Of a DNA stretch of 36,845 nucleotides, positions 8,536-16,490 are shown in pieces; position 1 is the first letter of the stretch, and every line of letters begins with the position of its first letter. Location of the stretch: the NCBI RefSeq assembly GCF_002939885.1, contig NZ_MDED01000034.1:1-36845 (forward strand), written 5' to 3'. The stretch is from Xanthomonas cucurbitae. Lineage in GTDB: Bacteria; Pseudomonadota; Gammaproteobacteria; Xanthomonadales; Xanthomonadaceae. The notes below the pieces were generated by a model. The model ran no database searches, was not told where the DNA came from, and was given only the letters and a program-made list of their open reading frames with translations. Position numbers and translations under genes: made by a program.

Positions 8536-9890
8536 GCAGCAGTGCGGTAGCGGGCTATGAAATGCGTCGGTTGTTTCGCGATCGCGCCGTCATCGGCCTG
8601 CTGTTGCTGCTGGCCGCACTGGGAACCTATGCCGCGTGGAACGGCCACCAGTGGGTCGGCCAGCGCATGACGGCCATCGGCCTGCTCGCCGCCGAAGAGC
8701 AGCAGATGCAGACGCGTGCGCGCGACTTCGTCGGGAAGACGCCTTCGGTGTTGCCGCGCGTACAACCCGTGCTGCGCCCGGCAGCGATGGCAGCGGTGTC
8801 GATCGGGCAGGCCGATGCCTATCCCTTCACCGCCGACGTGGTGGCGCTGGGGGATGCCACGACGTTGTTCACGCGTGTGTGGGCGGATATCGGCAGCCCG
8901 ACCGCGCGCGCAGCCGGGCGCTTCGACCTGGCCTTCGTCATCGTCTTCCTGCTGCCGCTGATCCTGCTGGCGGTCAGCTACGACCTGTGGTCGCGCGAGC
9001 GCGAGCGCGGCGTCGCCGCCATGCTGATGGCGCAACCGGTCAGCGTGGGCAGGTTGCTCCTGGTCAAGGCACTGGCACGGGCAGCGGTGGTGCTGCTGCC
9101 GGCCACCACACTTCTGGTGGCCGCGGCGGCGTGGGCCGGCGCGCACGATCCGGCCGGGCTGGCCTGCCTGGCCTTGATCGTCCTGGGCTATGGCAGTTTC
9201 TGGCTGGCGGTGGCCGTGGTGATTGCTTTGCGTGCGCGGCGCTCCACCGATGCGGCGATCGCCGCCGGTGCGATCTGGCTGTTGCTGGTGGTCATGGCCC
9301 CCTCGCTGGCGCTGGCCGGGGTCGACCTGCTGGCGCCGCCGCCCTCGCAGATGCGTTTTGCCACCGAGGTGAAGGCACGCATGGCGCACATTGCCGAACA
9401 ACAACGCCAGCAGCGCGTGGCCAGCCCCGCGCCGGTACACACCCCGGCCCCCACCATTCCCGATCAACTGCGCGAGCGTTATGCCGACCTGGTTGCTGCC
9501 GACCGGCAACTGGCGCCCATGCTGGCCGATCACCGGCGCGCGCGCGATGCGCGCCGGCGCGTCATGGACCAATTGCGCTTGCTGCTGCCGGCCGTGGCCG
9601 CCCAGGATGCGCTGGATCGCCTTGCCGGCAGCGATGCCGACCGCGCCCTCGCCTTCCAGGATCAGGTGACCACGTTCTGGCACCAGCGCCGACGGCTGCA
9701 CCAGTCCTACCTGGAACGCGATGCCGTCCAGACCCTGGCCGAGTACGACAGTCTGCCGCGCTTTGCCTTCCGCGAGGCTGGCAACGCCCTGTCGCCGGGC
9801 GTGCTGGCCGATCTGGCGGCGCTGCTCGCCGCCACGGGCCTGGCCCTGATCGCCGCGCGGGCCATGCGTGGCCAGGCGACATCACCATGA
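8532..9890 (+). CDS. ABC-2 type permease with DUF3526 domain (second of pair)
   Basis: A 452-residue paralogue of the preceding permease with the same layout. An N-terminal helix spans about 19-36, followed by an extracytoplasmic loop and a helix at FVIVFLLPLILLAVSY. The typical ABC-2 coupling segment DLWSRERERGVAAMLMAQPVSVGRLLLVKAL follows in pieces, then several more helices and a long charged loop before the last helix. ATGA overlap with the upstream gene indicates translational coupling. The two permeases probably form a heterodimer served by the ATPase encoded 10 bases downstream. Confidence 0.87.
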   Translation: MSSSAVAGYEMRRLFRDRAVIGLLLLLAALGTYAAWNGHQWVGQRMTAIGLLAAEEQQMQTRARDFVGKTPSVLPRVQPVLRPAAMAAVSIGQADAYPFTADVVALGDATTLFTRVWADIGSPTARAAGRFDLAFVIVFLLPLILLAVSYDLWSRERERGVAAMLMAQPVSVGRLLLVKALARAAVVLLPATTLLVAAAAWAGAHDPAGLACLALIVLGYGSFWLAVAVVIALRARRSTDAAIAAGAIWLLLVVMAPSLALAGVDLLAPPPSQMRFATEVKARMAHIAEQQRQQRVASPAPVHTPAPTIPDQLRERYADLVAADRQLAPMLADHRRARDARRRVMDQLRLLLPAVAAQDALDRLAGSDADRALAFQDQVTTFWHQRRRLHQSYLERDAVQTLAEYDSLPRFAFREAGNALSPGVLADLAALLAATGLALIAARAMRGQATSP

Positions 9891-9900
9891 GGAGCTCTGC

Positions 9901-10611
9901 ATGCTTTGCGCAAACGCCTTGACCAAACACCACGGCATGCAGCGTGCGCTGCAGGATGTGAGCTTCACGGTGGCCCCTGGCGAGATCTATTGCCTGCTCG
10001 GTGCCAATGGCGCCGGAAAGTCGACCACGATCAAGCTGTTCCTGGGCTTCATGGAACCGACCTCCGGTTCGGCCCAGGTGGATGGACTCGACGCACGACA
10101 CGAACCACAGGCGGTACGGCGCCGTTTGCTGTACATCCCCGAGACGGTGGCCTTGTATGAAGAGCTGACCGGCTACGAGAACCTGGACTACTTCGCACGG
10201 CTGGCGAACGTGCAGGAACGCTCGCCGGCGCGCCTGCGCGAGGCGTTGAAGGCAGCAGGACTGGCCGCCAACGTGCTCGACCGCCGGGTGGGCCACTACT
10301 CGAAGGGAATGCGCCAGAAGGTGGGTATTGCGCTGGCCATCGTCAAGCAGGCCAAGGCGCTGCTGCTGGACGAGCCGACCTCGGGGCTGGATCCGGAGGC
10401 CTCAGCCGAGTTCCATGCCTTGCTGGTGCGCCAGCGCGACAGTGGAACCGCGATCCTGATGGCGACCCACGACCTGTTCCGCGCGCGCGAGGTCGCCACC
10501 ACGATCGGTCTGATGCAGGCGGGCCGCCTACGCCGCACGCTGCAGGCCGCCTCCATCACCGCCAACGATCTGGAAGACCTGTACCTGGAAGAAATGAGCC
10601 GGCACCGGTAG
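9901..10611 (+). CDS. ABC transporter ATPase of the DUF3526 permease pair
   Basis: A 236-residue nucleotide-binding subunit that powers the two upstream permeases. Walker A GANGAGKST spans residues 34-42. The signature is the degenerate YSKGMRQK at 133-140, common in ABC-2 drug and peptide exporters. Walker B plus D-loop is ALLLDEPTSGLD at 153-164, and the switch histidine is in MATHD. The ATG at 9901 is chosen because AGGAG at 9896-9900 region precedes it, and because the longer in-frame start at 9868 overlaps the permease gene. It is the last gene of the receptor operon and ends 8 bases from the convergent cyclase gene. Confidence 0.9.
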   Translation: MLCANALTKHHGMQRALQDVSFTVAPGEIYCLLGANGAGKSTTIKLFLGFMEPTSGSAQVDGLDARHEPQAVRRRLLYIPETVALYEELTGYENLDYFARLANVQERSPARLREALKAAGLAANVLDRRVGHYSKGMRQKVGIALAIVKQAKALLLDEPTSGLDPEASAEFHALLVRQRDSGTAILMATHDLFRAREVATTIGLMQAGRLRRTLQAASITANDLEDLYLEEMSRHR

Positions 10612-10619
10612 GCCACCGC

Positions 10620-12470
10620 TCAAGCCGCAGCTGCGGCGGCACCAGGAGCGCTTGCCGACCAACGCCGCAGCCAGGCCTCGATATTGAGCTGGGGACCAAA
10701 GATGCCCAGTGCCTGGAGCGAATGATCCGGGCTGACGCGGCCGATCCCGGCGTCAGCCAGCTGGCTGTCGATCAATCCGCGCTCGGCCAGCCGCCCACCG
10801 ACCAGCAGGCCACGGATGAAGTCGCGATGGTGCCGGGTGACGGCCACGGAGTGGTCGTCCAGGTAGCACTTCACCTTGCGCGACAGCAACGCCTGTGGCA
10901 GCAGGCCCTCGAACGCACGTCGCGCGATGGTGCGGTCTTCGGCGTCGGCCATGAGCAGGTGCAGTGGAATCCGCGCGAACAGCTCCACCACCGGCTGCGC
11001 ACTGATCGGCGACACCCCGTGCCAGTGCCCCGCCCCCTCGAACGGGTCCAGCACGCTGACCGGGAACACCATCCTGCCGATATGCGCCAGCTTGTAGGGC
11101 GACACGCGATGCCCCTGGGCGATGGCGTGCCGCAGCCACGCCGGCTGCGACGCACGCTGCGCAGCGGCGTCCACCCGTACCCATTCGCAAGGGTTGCCCC
11201 AGTTATCGTTGATGCGCGCCGGTTTCTTCAAGATGCCATGCCGCAGCGCATCCTTGACCACGCCATAGAGGGAATCACCGGCCTGCGCGGTCTCCAGCGC
11301 CACGCGCAGGAAGTGCCGGTCGATGCCATGCTGCCAGGCGTAGTCGATGGCTGGCGCATTGCCCTTGAAACGCAGGAAGACCGCATCGCCACCGACCCCG
11401 GTGAACTGCACCAGTTCCTGCTCCGGGGTGCTGCCCAGGCCGGTACGCCGATGCAGCAGGTAGCCCGAACAATGCGCCGGCCGCGCCGTCACCGGAAAGT
11501 GCATGAGCTGTTCCAGTGCGCAGTGCGGCGCCCGTGCGTATTCGATGTACTCGCAGCTGCGTCCGGATGAGGCGCAGGCGCCCTCCACCGCCATCCGCGC
11601 GAATGCGCGCTCGTCGGCGCCGATGCCGGAATCGTAATGATGGACGCACTGCACCTGTGGCCGGGAGGGCGCGTGCAGCAGGCCGGCCAGGATGATCGAT
11701 GAATCCAGGCCGCCGGAGAGCTGCAATTGCACCCATGCATGCTGGCTGGCCAGCGCTCCGATGCAGCCCAGCAGGGTAGTACGTGCCAGCCGGACGGCGT
11801 GGTCCAAGTCCGTGATCGGATGCTCTACCGCGTGCTTCACCACGTCCCAGTGACACTGCCGCCCGGCCGGCTGTCCATCGCGGATCGCGATACCCTCGCC
11901 GCCTTCCAGGGCATCGACCTCTTCGAACCCGGTCTGGTACGTCTCGCGAAACGGAAACAACAGCGAATATTCCAGGTAGGACCAGCGCAGCGAGAAATGT
12001 CCAACCCGCAGTTTCAGGCAGTCTTCCATGCTGGAAAAGACGATCGTCACCGAGCCGACCACCGTGATGAAGCACGCAAGCTCTGCGGTGGGGTCGCGCA
12101 CCACGCACCAGCTGCGCGCGGCTGGATCATGGCAAAACGCGACGTAGCGCCCCCAGTAGTGCTGCACCAGGCGGCCGCCTTGGGTGCTGCACACCGCTTG
12201 CGCTTCCTGCGCGTCGAAGCTGGCCTTCGCTGGCACCGCGCCGTCGGCAAAGGTCTTGGGGAAGATTTTCCCCAGTATCACCATCTGGCCGGTGCGCACG
12301 CACTCGAAAAAGCCCGGGTCGTCGGTCTGGCAATAGATCGCCGCACCGTCCTCGCGCAGCACGCAGGCAGCGTCAGGCAGCGCCGAGGCGATCGTCTCGT
12401 TGATCCGTGCGGCCTGCTCCACCGATGTGTCGGACAGGCCATTCCAGAAAACGGCAAGATAGCGATACAT
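10620..12470 (-). CDS. Lasso peptide cyclase (asparagine synthetase-like, C protein)
   Basis: A 616-residue homologue of McjC and other lasso cyclases. These activate the side-chain carboxylate of the ring Asp/Glu as an AMP ester and close the macrolactam with the core's N-terminus. The ATP-pyrophosphatase loop SGGLDSS is at 252-258, with GVGGDAVF at 358-365. The N-terminal Ntn-like domain lacks the Cys2 needed for glutamine hydrolysis (it starts M-Y-R), as expected for a cyclase rather than a true asparagine synthetase. It lies 12 bases after the B gene in the A-B-C order typical of lasso clusters. The alanine-rich tail is unusual. The adjacent B protein and precursor make the assignment firm. 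Confidence 0.93.
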   Translation of the reverse strand: MYRYLAVFWNGLSDTSVEQAARINETIASALPDAACVLREDGAAIYCQTDDPGFFECVRTGQMVILGKIFPKTFADGAVPAKASFDAQEAQAVCSTQGGRLVQHYWGRYVAFCHDPAARSWCVVRDPTAELACFITVVGSVTIVFSSMEDCLKLRVGHFSLRWSYLEYSLLFPFRETYQTGFEEVDALEGGEGIAIRDGQPAGRQCHWDVVKHAVEHPITDLDHAVRLARTTLLGCIGALASQHAWVQLQLSGGLDSSIILAGLLHAPSRPQVQCVHHYDSGIGADERAFARMAVEGACASSGRSCEYIEYARAPHCALEQLMHFPVTARPAHCSGYLLHRRTGLGSTPEQELVQFTGVGGDAVFLRFKGNAPAIDYAWQHGIDRHFLRVALETAQAGDSLYGVVKDALRHGILKKPARINDNWGNPCEWVRVDAAAQRASQPAWLRHAIAQGHRVSPYKLAHIGRMVFPVSVLDPFEGAGHWHGVSPISAQPVVELFARIPLHLLMADAEDRTIARRAFEGLLPQALLSRKVKCYLDDHSVAVTRHHRDFIRGLLVGGRLAERGLIDSQLADAGIGRVSPDHSLQALGIFGPQLNIEAWLRRWSASAPGAAAAAA

Positions 12471-12482
12471 GGTCAGCCCGTG

Positions 12483-13190
12483 TCACAACACCAGGATGGG
12501 AACCATCCGGCGTAGATTGAATGGAATGTCGGTCAGCACGTAATCGTCGTACTGGAGCCAGCAGTGGGCCCTAAACGGGGCCGTTCGTACGGCAAATACC
12601 CATGAGGGGAAAAACCCGTAGCAGGCCAGAAACTCGCTCAAGGCAAGGCAATACAGAAAACACTCGTCGGTCTTCTTGAACGCGAGCGGGCGCAACCAAT
12701 CGAAGATGCGTACCAGCGACGCCAGTCGCTGCACCGATTCCGGCGCCGATGGCTGACGCCGCGCCCTGCCCTGCGCCCTGGCCACGATGGCCTTGAGTGG
12801 CAGGACTTTCTTGCTGAAGGCTGCAAAGCTCACCGCAACGACGAATCGGCGCAGATCCCGCGCCGCGATCGGCGGACGCCCCCGCAGCTCGCCCTCGCGC
12901 ATCCAGCGGGTTGGCAGCGCAATCGTGGAAGGCGTGGCGGGCTTGCCCAGCCGGGCATCCTGCGTAATCAGGCGGCGATCGAGCAGCGTCTGGAGAATCG
13001 GCGGGATGCCTGGCGCATGGGCCGCTACCGGCCAACCCTGCACATGATGCCCCAACCTGGCCGCCTGCTGCTCGCCGATGGATAGATAGGCACCGGTCGC
13101 CACGTCCAGCATCACCACCACCCCATTGGCAATGCACACATGCGCTTGCCTGGACAGCAGATATGGCGGTGATGGCTCCATCTCACGCAT
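12483..13190 (-). CDS. Lasso peptide leader protease with fused RRE domain (B protein)
   Basis: The B protein binds the precursor leader and cuts it off. The first 75 or so residues form a PqqD-like RiPP recognition element (VCIANGVVVMLDVATGAYLSIG ... PPILQTLLDRRLI). The C-terminal part is the transglutaminase-like cysteine protease with Cys in DECFLYCLAL, His in FRAHCWLQ and Asp in VLTD. The frame opens at a GTG at 13235, with ATGs at 13202, 13190 and 13181. I chose 13190 because GGAAA lies just upstream and because family members begin about 10-20 residues before the RRE. The protein is a full fused form (B1+B2), as usual in proteobacteria. It is the middle gene of the A-B-C operon. Confidence 0.92.
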   Translation of the reverse strand: MREMEPSPPYLLSRQAHVCIANGVVVMLDVATGAYLSIGEQQAARLGHHVQGWPVAAHAPGIPPILQTLLDRRLITQDARLGKPATPSTIALPTRWMREGELRGRPPIAARDLRRFVVAVSFAAFSKKVLPLKAIVARAQGRARRQPSAPESVQRLASLVRIFDWLRPLAFKKTDECFLYCLALSEFLACYGFFPSWVFAVRTAPFRAHCWLQYDDYVLTDIPFNLRRMVPILVL

Positions 13191-13259
13191 GGCCGTTTCC
13201 ATTCGCAAAAGAAGCGGTGCATGCCGCGCACGCACCGCTGGTGACGTCAGTGCCGCCGG

Positions 13260-13415
13260 TTACGGCGACGTGGTCGGGAAAATGCCGTCCCACAATGTCC
13301 CATGGCTATGGGCGCGGGTTTCGGACACGACGGAACCCAGTTCGATCAGACCGCCGCCATCGTGGTCCTGCTGGGTGGAATCTTCTGCCAGCCCAAGTTC
13401 GATCAACTCGTTCAT
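13260..13415 (-). CDS. Lasso peptide precursor (A), short gene
   Basis: A 51-codon gene directly upstream of B. The ATG at 13415 is preceded at proper distance by AAAAGGAA on the - strand. The leader ends GLIELGSVVSETR, close to the astexin-type leader ending as I recall it (GLIVLGKASAETR). This places the required Thr at position -2 and cleavage after residue 34. The predicted core is AHSHGTLWDGIFPTTSP. Residue 1 is Ala rather than the common Gly. Asp9 would close a nine-residue ring, and H4-G5-T6, D9 and F12 coincide with the class II lasso peptide RES-701-1 (GNWHGTAPDWFFNYYW). Bulky W8, I11 and F12 could act as plugs. LIELG occurs twice in the leader. The peptide has two histidines in the ring. 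The gene is too short for routine ORF calls. Confidence 0.88.
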   Translation of the reverse strand: MNELIELGLAEDSTQQDHDGGGLIELGSVVSETRAHSHGTLWDGIFPTTSP

Positions 13416-13519
13416 GCACATTTCCTTTTGGTCGGTAGGTTGGCGCGCCCAACGTTGTCGGACGCGTTCGAAACAGCCGCGGCAACCCTGGTGAAAAATT
13501 GCATACGCGGCTGCTCGAT

Positions 13520-13532
13520 GTTACAAGATAAC
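13520..13532 (+). promoter_or_regulatory. Zur-like operator between the lasso operon and the ParB-like gene
   Basis: GTTACAAGATAAC, a GTTA-N5-TAAC palindrome. It is identical in 12 of 13 bases to the - strand reading of the site at 4581 and in 11 of 13 to the site at 4560. It lies 105 bases upstream of the precursor start, next to a TTGTAA/TATGCA promoter candidate (15-bp spacer) reading toward the lasso genes. The following bases AATTGCCAGG also resemble AATTCCAGG after the 4581 site. Confidence 0.6.
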
Positions 13533-13577
13533 AATTGCCAGGATGTGGCATTTATTTTCAATCACTGGAATTTCGAC

Positions 13578-13591
13578 GTGACAATAATCAC
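13578..13591 (+). promoter_or_regulatory. Clp/CRP-type site in the lasso intergenic region
   Basis: GTGA-CAATAA-TCAC, followed by A, is the TGTGA-N6-TCACA core with one outer base missing on the left. Clp, the c-di-GMP-responsive CRP homologue of Xanthomonas, binds such sites. It lies between the divergent lasso operon and the broken ParB-like gene. Confidence 0.4.
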
Positions 13592-13663
13592 AGAACGCGT
13601 ATGTCGCCGGAGAAACTCCTGCACGACCGACGCGACCGACACGACCACGATGCAGGCAACCCG

Positions 13664-14640
13664 ATGAGTGCGCAGAACAACGACGAAGCGTTCGACCAAA
13701 CGCTGTTGTTGCGTGGTTTGTTTCCGTTATCGCGGTTGATTCGTTTTGTTCGCGAACGATGCCCTGCCGGGCAGGTGGACGAGTCGGTCCAACTGGAACA
13801 GTGGCGCCAGGCCAAGGCCGTCGCGCTTGCGCTCGCCAGCGACGAGGCCGGCCATGCAGACGATATCGGTGTGCAGGCGTTGCCAGACGACCTGCAGGCA
13901 TTGGGTGCAGCGGCATTGCGACAGCCATCGATGCATCGGATCACCAGCCTGGTGCCGCGCTCCTGGTGCATGGTGGAAGTGGACCGCCTGGTGGTCTTCC
14001 AGGAATCCATCAACCTGCGCTATCTACACACGCTCAAGGAGCGCGTAGCGTCCGCGCCGGACGAACGGCAGATCATGGAATTGGCTACCTGCCTGGGCGA
14101 ACAGGCGCACCCAGAGGTGCGCCACTCGCAGGCAGACGGCGACCATGCCTTCGCCTCGACCTCCAATGACCTGCGCTTTCTCGATGTGGCCGTACTCGAT
14201 CCATCCGCCATTGCGCAGTACACCCCCTTCGGGACGGCCAGCCATGCCGTGGTGATCTACCTGCGCAGTACACCCCCTTCGGGACGGCCAGCCATGCCGT
14301 GGTGATCTACCTGGGTTTCAGCGACAACGTCATCAGCGCCACCCGCGTCGGCAGACGGCTGATCCTGACCAATGGCTCGCATCGCGCCTATCTGCTGCGC
14401 TCGCTGGGGTTTCGCTACATCCCTTGCCTGGTGACCGATGCCAGCGACAGCGATACCTCGGAAATCCTGTTGCCTGCGGCGGTGAAACAGGAGCGTGATT
14501 TCTACCTGCGCGCCGCCAGGCCGCCCTTGTTCAAGGACTACAGCGATCCTCGCCTGACCCAGATCGTTCCAACGTTGCGGAGAAACTATGTGCTTCGGGC
14601 CAAGCTGGATTTGAAGAGAACCACCGTGCCGGCCGTGTAG
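13664..14640 (+). pseudogene. ParB-like protein gene broken by a 50-bp tandem duplication
   Basis: Two open frames (to 14305 and from 14299) are the halves of one gene. A 50-bp tandem duplication at 14212-14313 shifts the frame. Removing one copy gives a continuous protein of 308 residues from ATG 13664. I do not recognise the family firmly. The part near the C-terminal third, LILTNGSHRAYLLRSLGFRYIPCLV, resembles the ParB/sulfiredoxin-like NGxHRxxAL motif. The N-terminal two thirds show no motif I know. The gene sits inside the lasso island, divergent from A-B-C and convergent with the exporter gene 11 bases away. An upstream ATG at 13600 is an alternative start. As it stands the product would be a truncated protein of about 214 residues. 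Confidence 0.75.
14212..14313 (+). repeat. Perfect 50-bp tandem duplication (two copies)
   Basis: 52 bases match at a period of exactly 50 (14212-14263 against 14262-14313) with no mismatch, which indicates a very recent event. Because 50 is not a multiple of three it breaks the surrounding gene. A TG at each junction could have guided slippage. Loss of one copy would restore the frame. Confidence 0.95.
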
Positions 14641-14651
14641 CAGGTACGGCG

Positions 14652-16319
14652 TCAGGCCAGCTCGGCCGGCGCGTGCGACGTGCCCACATCGGCTTGCAGT
14701 TCGATCACACGGTCGGTCGGTGCAATGCTCGCGTGCCGGTGCGTGATGGCAAGCACTGTCACCTCGTTTGCCAGCGCACGCACATGCGCCATCACCTGTT
14801 GCTGGGTGACGTCGTCCAGCGCGGAGCTGGCCTCGTCCAGCAGCAGGATCGCAGGATTTCCGTAGAGCGCGCGCGCGATCGCGATGCGCTGCCGTTCGCC
14901 ACCGGACAGCTTCAGACCACGTTCGCCGACGACTGTTTCCAGGCCGTGGGGCAAGGCATCGACAAGCGGCAGGATGGCCGCCCTGGCCGCAATCTGGCGC
15001 AGGCGGGCCTCATCGCGCGCGCGGCCAAGCAGGATGTTGTCTGCCAGCGTTTCGTTGAGCAGCACGACATCCTGCGGAACCAGGGCCGCGACCGCGTGCC
15101 AATCGGCGCGATCGATGCCCGCAAGGTCGACCCCGTCGACAAGGATGCGGCCGGCGTCCGGCTCGATGGCCTTCAACGCCAGTTTGAAGAGGGTGGACTT
15201 TCCGGCGCCGGTTTCACCCGTCAGAAAGGTGATGCCGCCCCGCTCTACGGTAAAGCTCACCGCAGCGACGCCACGGCCGTTGTCGTAACGGTGGCTGACG
15301 TGATCGAACACCAGCCGCCCCTTGCCTGGCACGAACTTGGGCCCACCCTGCACCCGCGGCTCTTCCGGTGCACCCCAGAGCGTCACCAACGGGAGCAGCA
15401 TCGCGCGCGCGCGCGCAACATCGTCGATGGCGCGTGCAATCGCTTCGAACGGTGTGTTGAGCTGCAGCAGCAGCAGATTGAACAGCACCAGATCCCCGAT
15501 GCTGACGACGCCCGCCTGGTAGCGCGGTAGCAGCAGCAAAAAGGTGACGGAGAACTGGACCGCCAGCCCCGCACCCAACAAGGCGATGTAGCCAAGGCGC
15601 TGCACCACATAGGCACGCCAGTTGTCACGGACCGCGTGCGCCCTGTGCTCGAAACGCTGGGTCATCCAGGCGTGGCTGCCGAACTGGCGCAGCGTCTCCA
15701 TCGCGTTTATGGCATTGCCGACGAAGCGGGCATTCTCCTGTCCCGCTGCGGTAGCCGCCTCCAGGTAGATGCGCGCGCGCCGGGTGGCGATGGCCGACAG
15801 ACCGATGGCCACCGCACCATAGACCACCACCACGAGAACGAGTTGAAGGTCGATCAGCGCGCCCAGCGTGAGCAGGCTCAGCAGGATCTGCAGCAGGCCG
15901 GGAACGAAGGCGACCAGTGCCAGCTGGACCAGCACTTTCAGTCCACTGCGGCCCTTTTCGCCAGCAGCCTGGATTTCCGCCGGATTGTGTTCGATGAAGA
16001 ACGCGCTGGTCTTTCTGAGGATCGCCGCAAAGTAGCGCGTGCTGGCGATGAATCCGAGATTCTCCGAGCGCAGGAAGGACAGGTACTGCACCATCTGTTG
16101 CAGTGCCGATCCCAGCCCAAGCACGACGGCATAGGCCACGAATGCCCAGGCCAGGGCTGATGCGCCGTCCTGCGGTAGCCGGTCGATCAGGCGTGAAAAC
16201 AGGTAGGGCGCGGCGACTGTCGTGACGCTGGCCAATCCGACCACGGCAACAACGCCCAGCAGCGGCCAGCGGTCGGACTTCCAGTAGGCAACCAGGATGT
16301 CAGCGACAGGAGATGGCAT
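14652..16319 (-). CDS. ABC exporter, lasso D-type (fused membrane and ATPase domains)
   Basis: A 555-residue half-transporter. Six transmembrane helices lie in residues 15-320. The ATPase domain follows, with Walker A GETGAGKST at 368-376, signature LSGGERQ at 471-477, Walker B ILLLDEA at 491-497 and D-loop SALD. Lasso clusters normally encode such a D protein to export the mature peptide and give immunity. No C39 peptidase domain is present, as expected since B removes the leader. The start ATG at 16319 lacks a good ribosome site; an in-frame ATG at about 16393 is possible. It is separated from A-B-C by the broken gene, so it is transcribed on its own, divergently from the DUF1624 gene. Confidence 0.88.
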   Translation of the reverse strand: MPSPVADILVAYWKSDRWPLLGVVAVVGLASVTTVAAPYLFSRLIDRLPQDGASALAWAFVAYAVVLGLGSALQQMVQYLSFLRSENLGFIASTRYFAAILRKTSAFFIEHNPAEIQAAGEKGRSGLKVLVQLALVAFVPGLLQILLSLLTLGALIDLQLVLVVVVYGAVAIGLSAIATRRARIYLEAATAAGQENARFVGNAINAMETLRQFGSHAWMTQRFEHRAHAVRDNWRAYVVQRLGYIALLGAGLAVQFSVTFLLLLPRYQAGVVSIGDLVLFNLLLLQLNTPFEAIARAIDDVARARAMLLPLVTLWGAPEEPRVQGGPKFVPGKGRLVFDHVSHRYDNGRGVAAVSFTVERGGITFLTGETGAGKSTLFKLALKAIEPDAGRILVDGVDLAGIDRADWHAVAALVPQDVVLLNETLADNILLGRARDEARLRQIAARAAILPLVDALPHGLETVVGERGLKLSGGERQRIAIARALYGNPAILLLDEASSALDDVTQQQVMAHVRALANEVTVLAITHRHASIAPTDRVIELQADVGTSHAPAELA

Positions 16320-16437
16320 GGCGATGACGACAGACGAACCGGTGATGGGGCATGACGCTCGCTCCCTGGTTGGGTGTTGTGTAGTTCTGGCCATGCATCC
16401 AGCATTGCTGCAGGAGCGCACCCATTTGCCACGCCAT

Positions 16438-16471
16438 GGCATGCAATTACAGGTATATGTTATGTTATGAC
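16438..16471 (-). promoter_or_regulatory. Zur-like operator pair upstream of the acyltransferase and exporter genes
   Basis: GTTATGTTATGAC at 16459-16471 is, on the - strand, GTCATAACATAAC. This matches the site at 4560 in 12 of 13 bases. Exactly 21 bp to its left, GGCATGCAATTAC (16438-16450) keeps six of the eight arm positions, repeating the 21-bp spacing seen in front of the TonB receptor. The site lies 19 bases before the chosen start of the DUF1624 gene, so it should mainly control that gene. The divergent exporter is about 120 bases away. Confidence 0.5.
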
Positions 16472-16490
16472 ATCGTCGCAAGGGTCGTCG

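Noticed and set aside
8361..9701. 446-codon open frame on the - strand
   Set aside because: Antisense to the second permease; Gln/Arg/His-rich low-complexity product.
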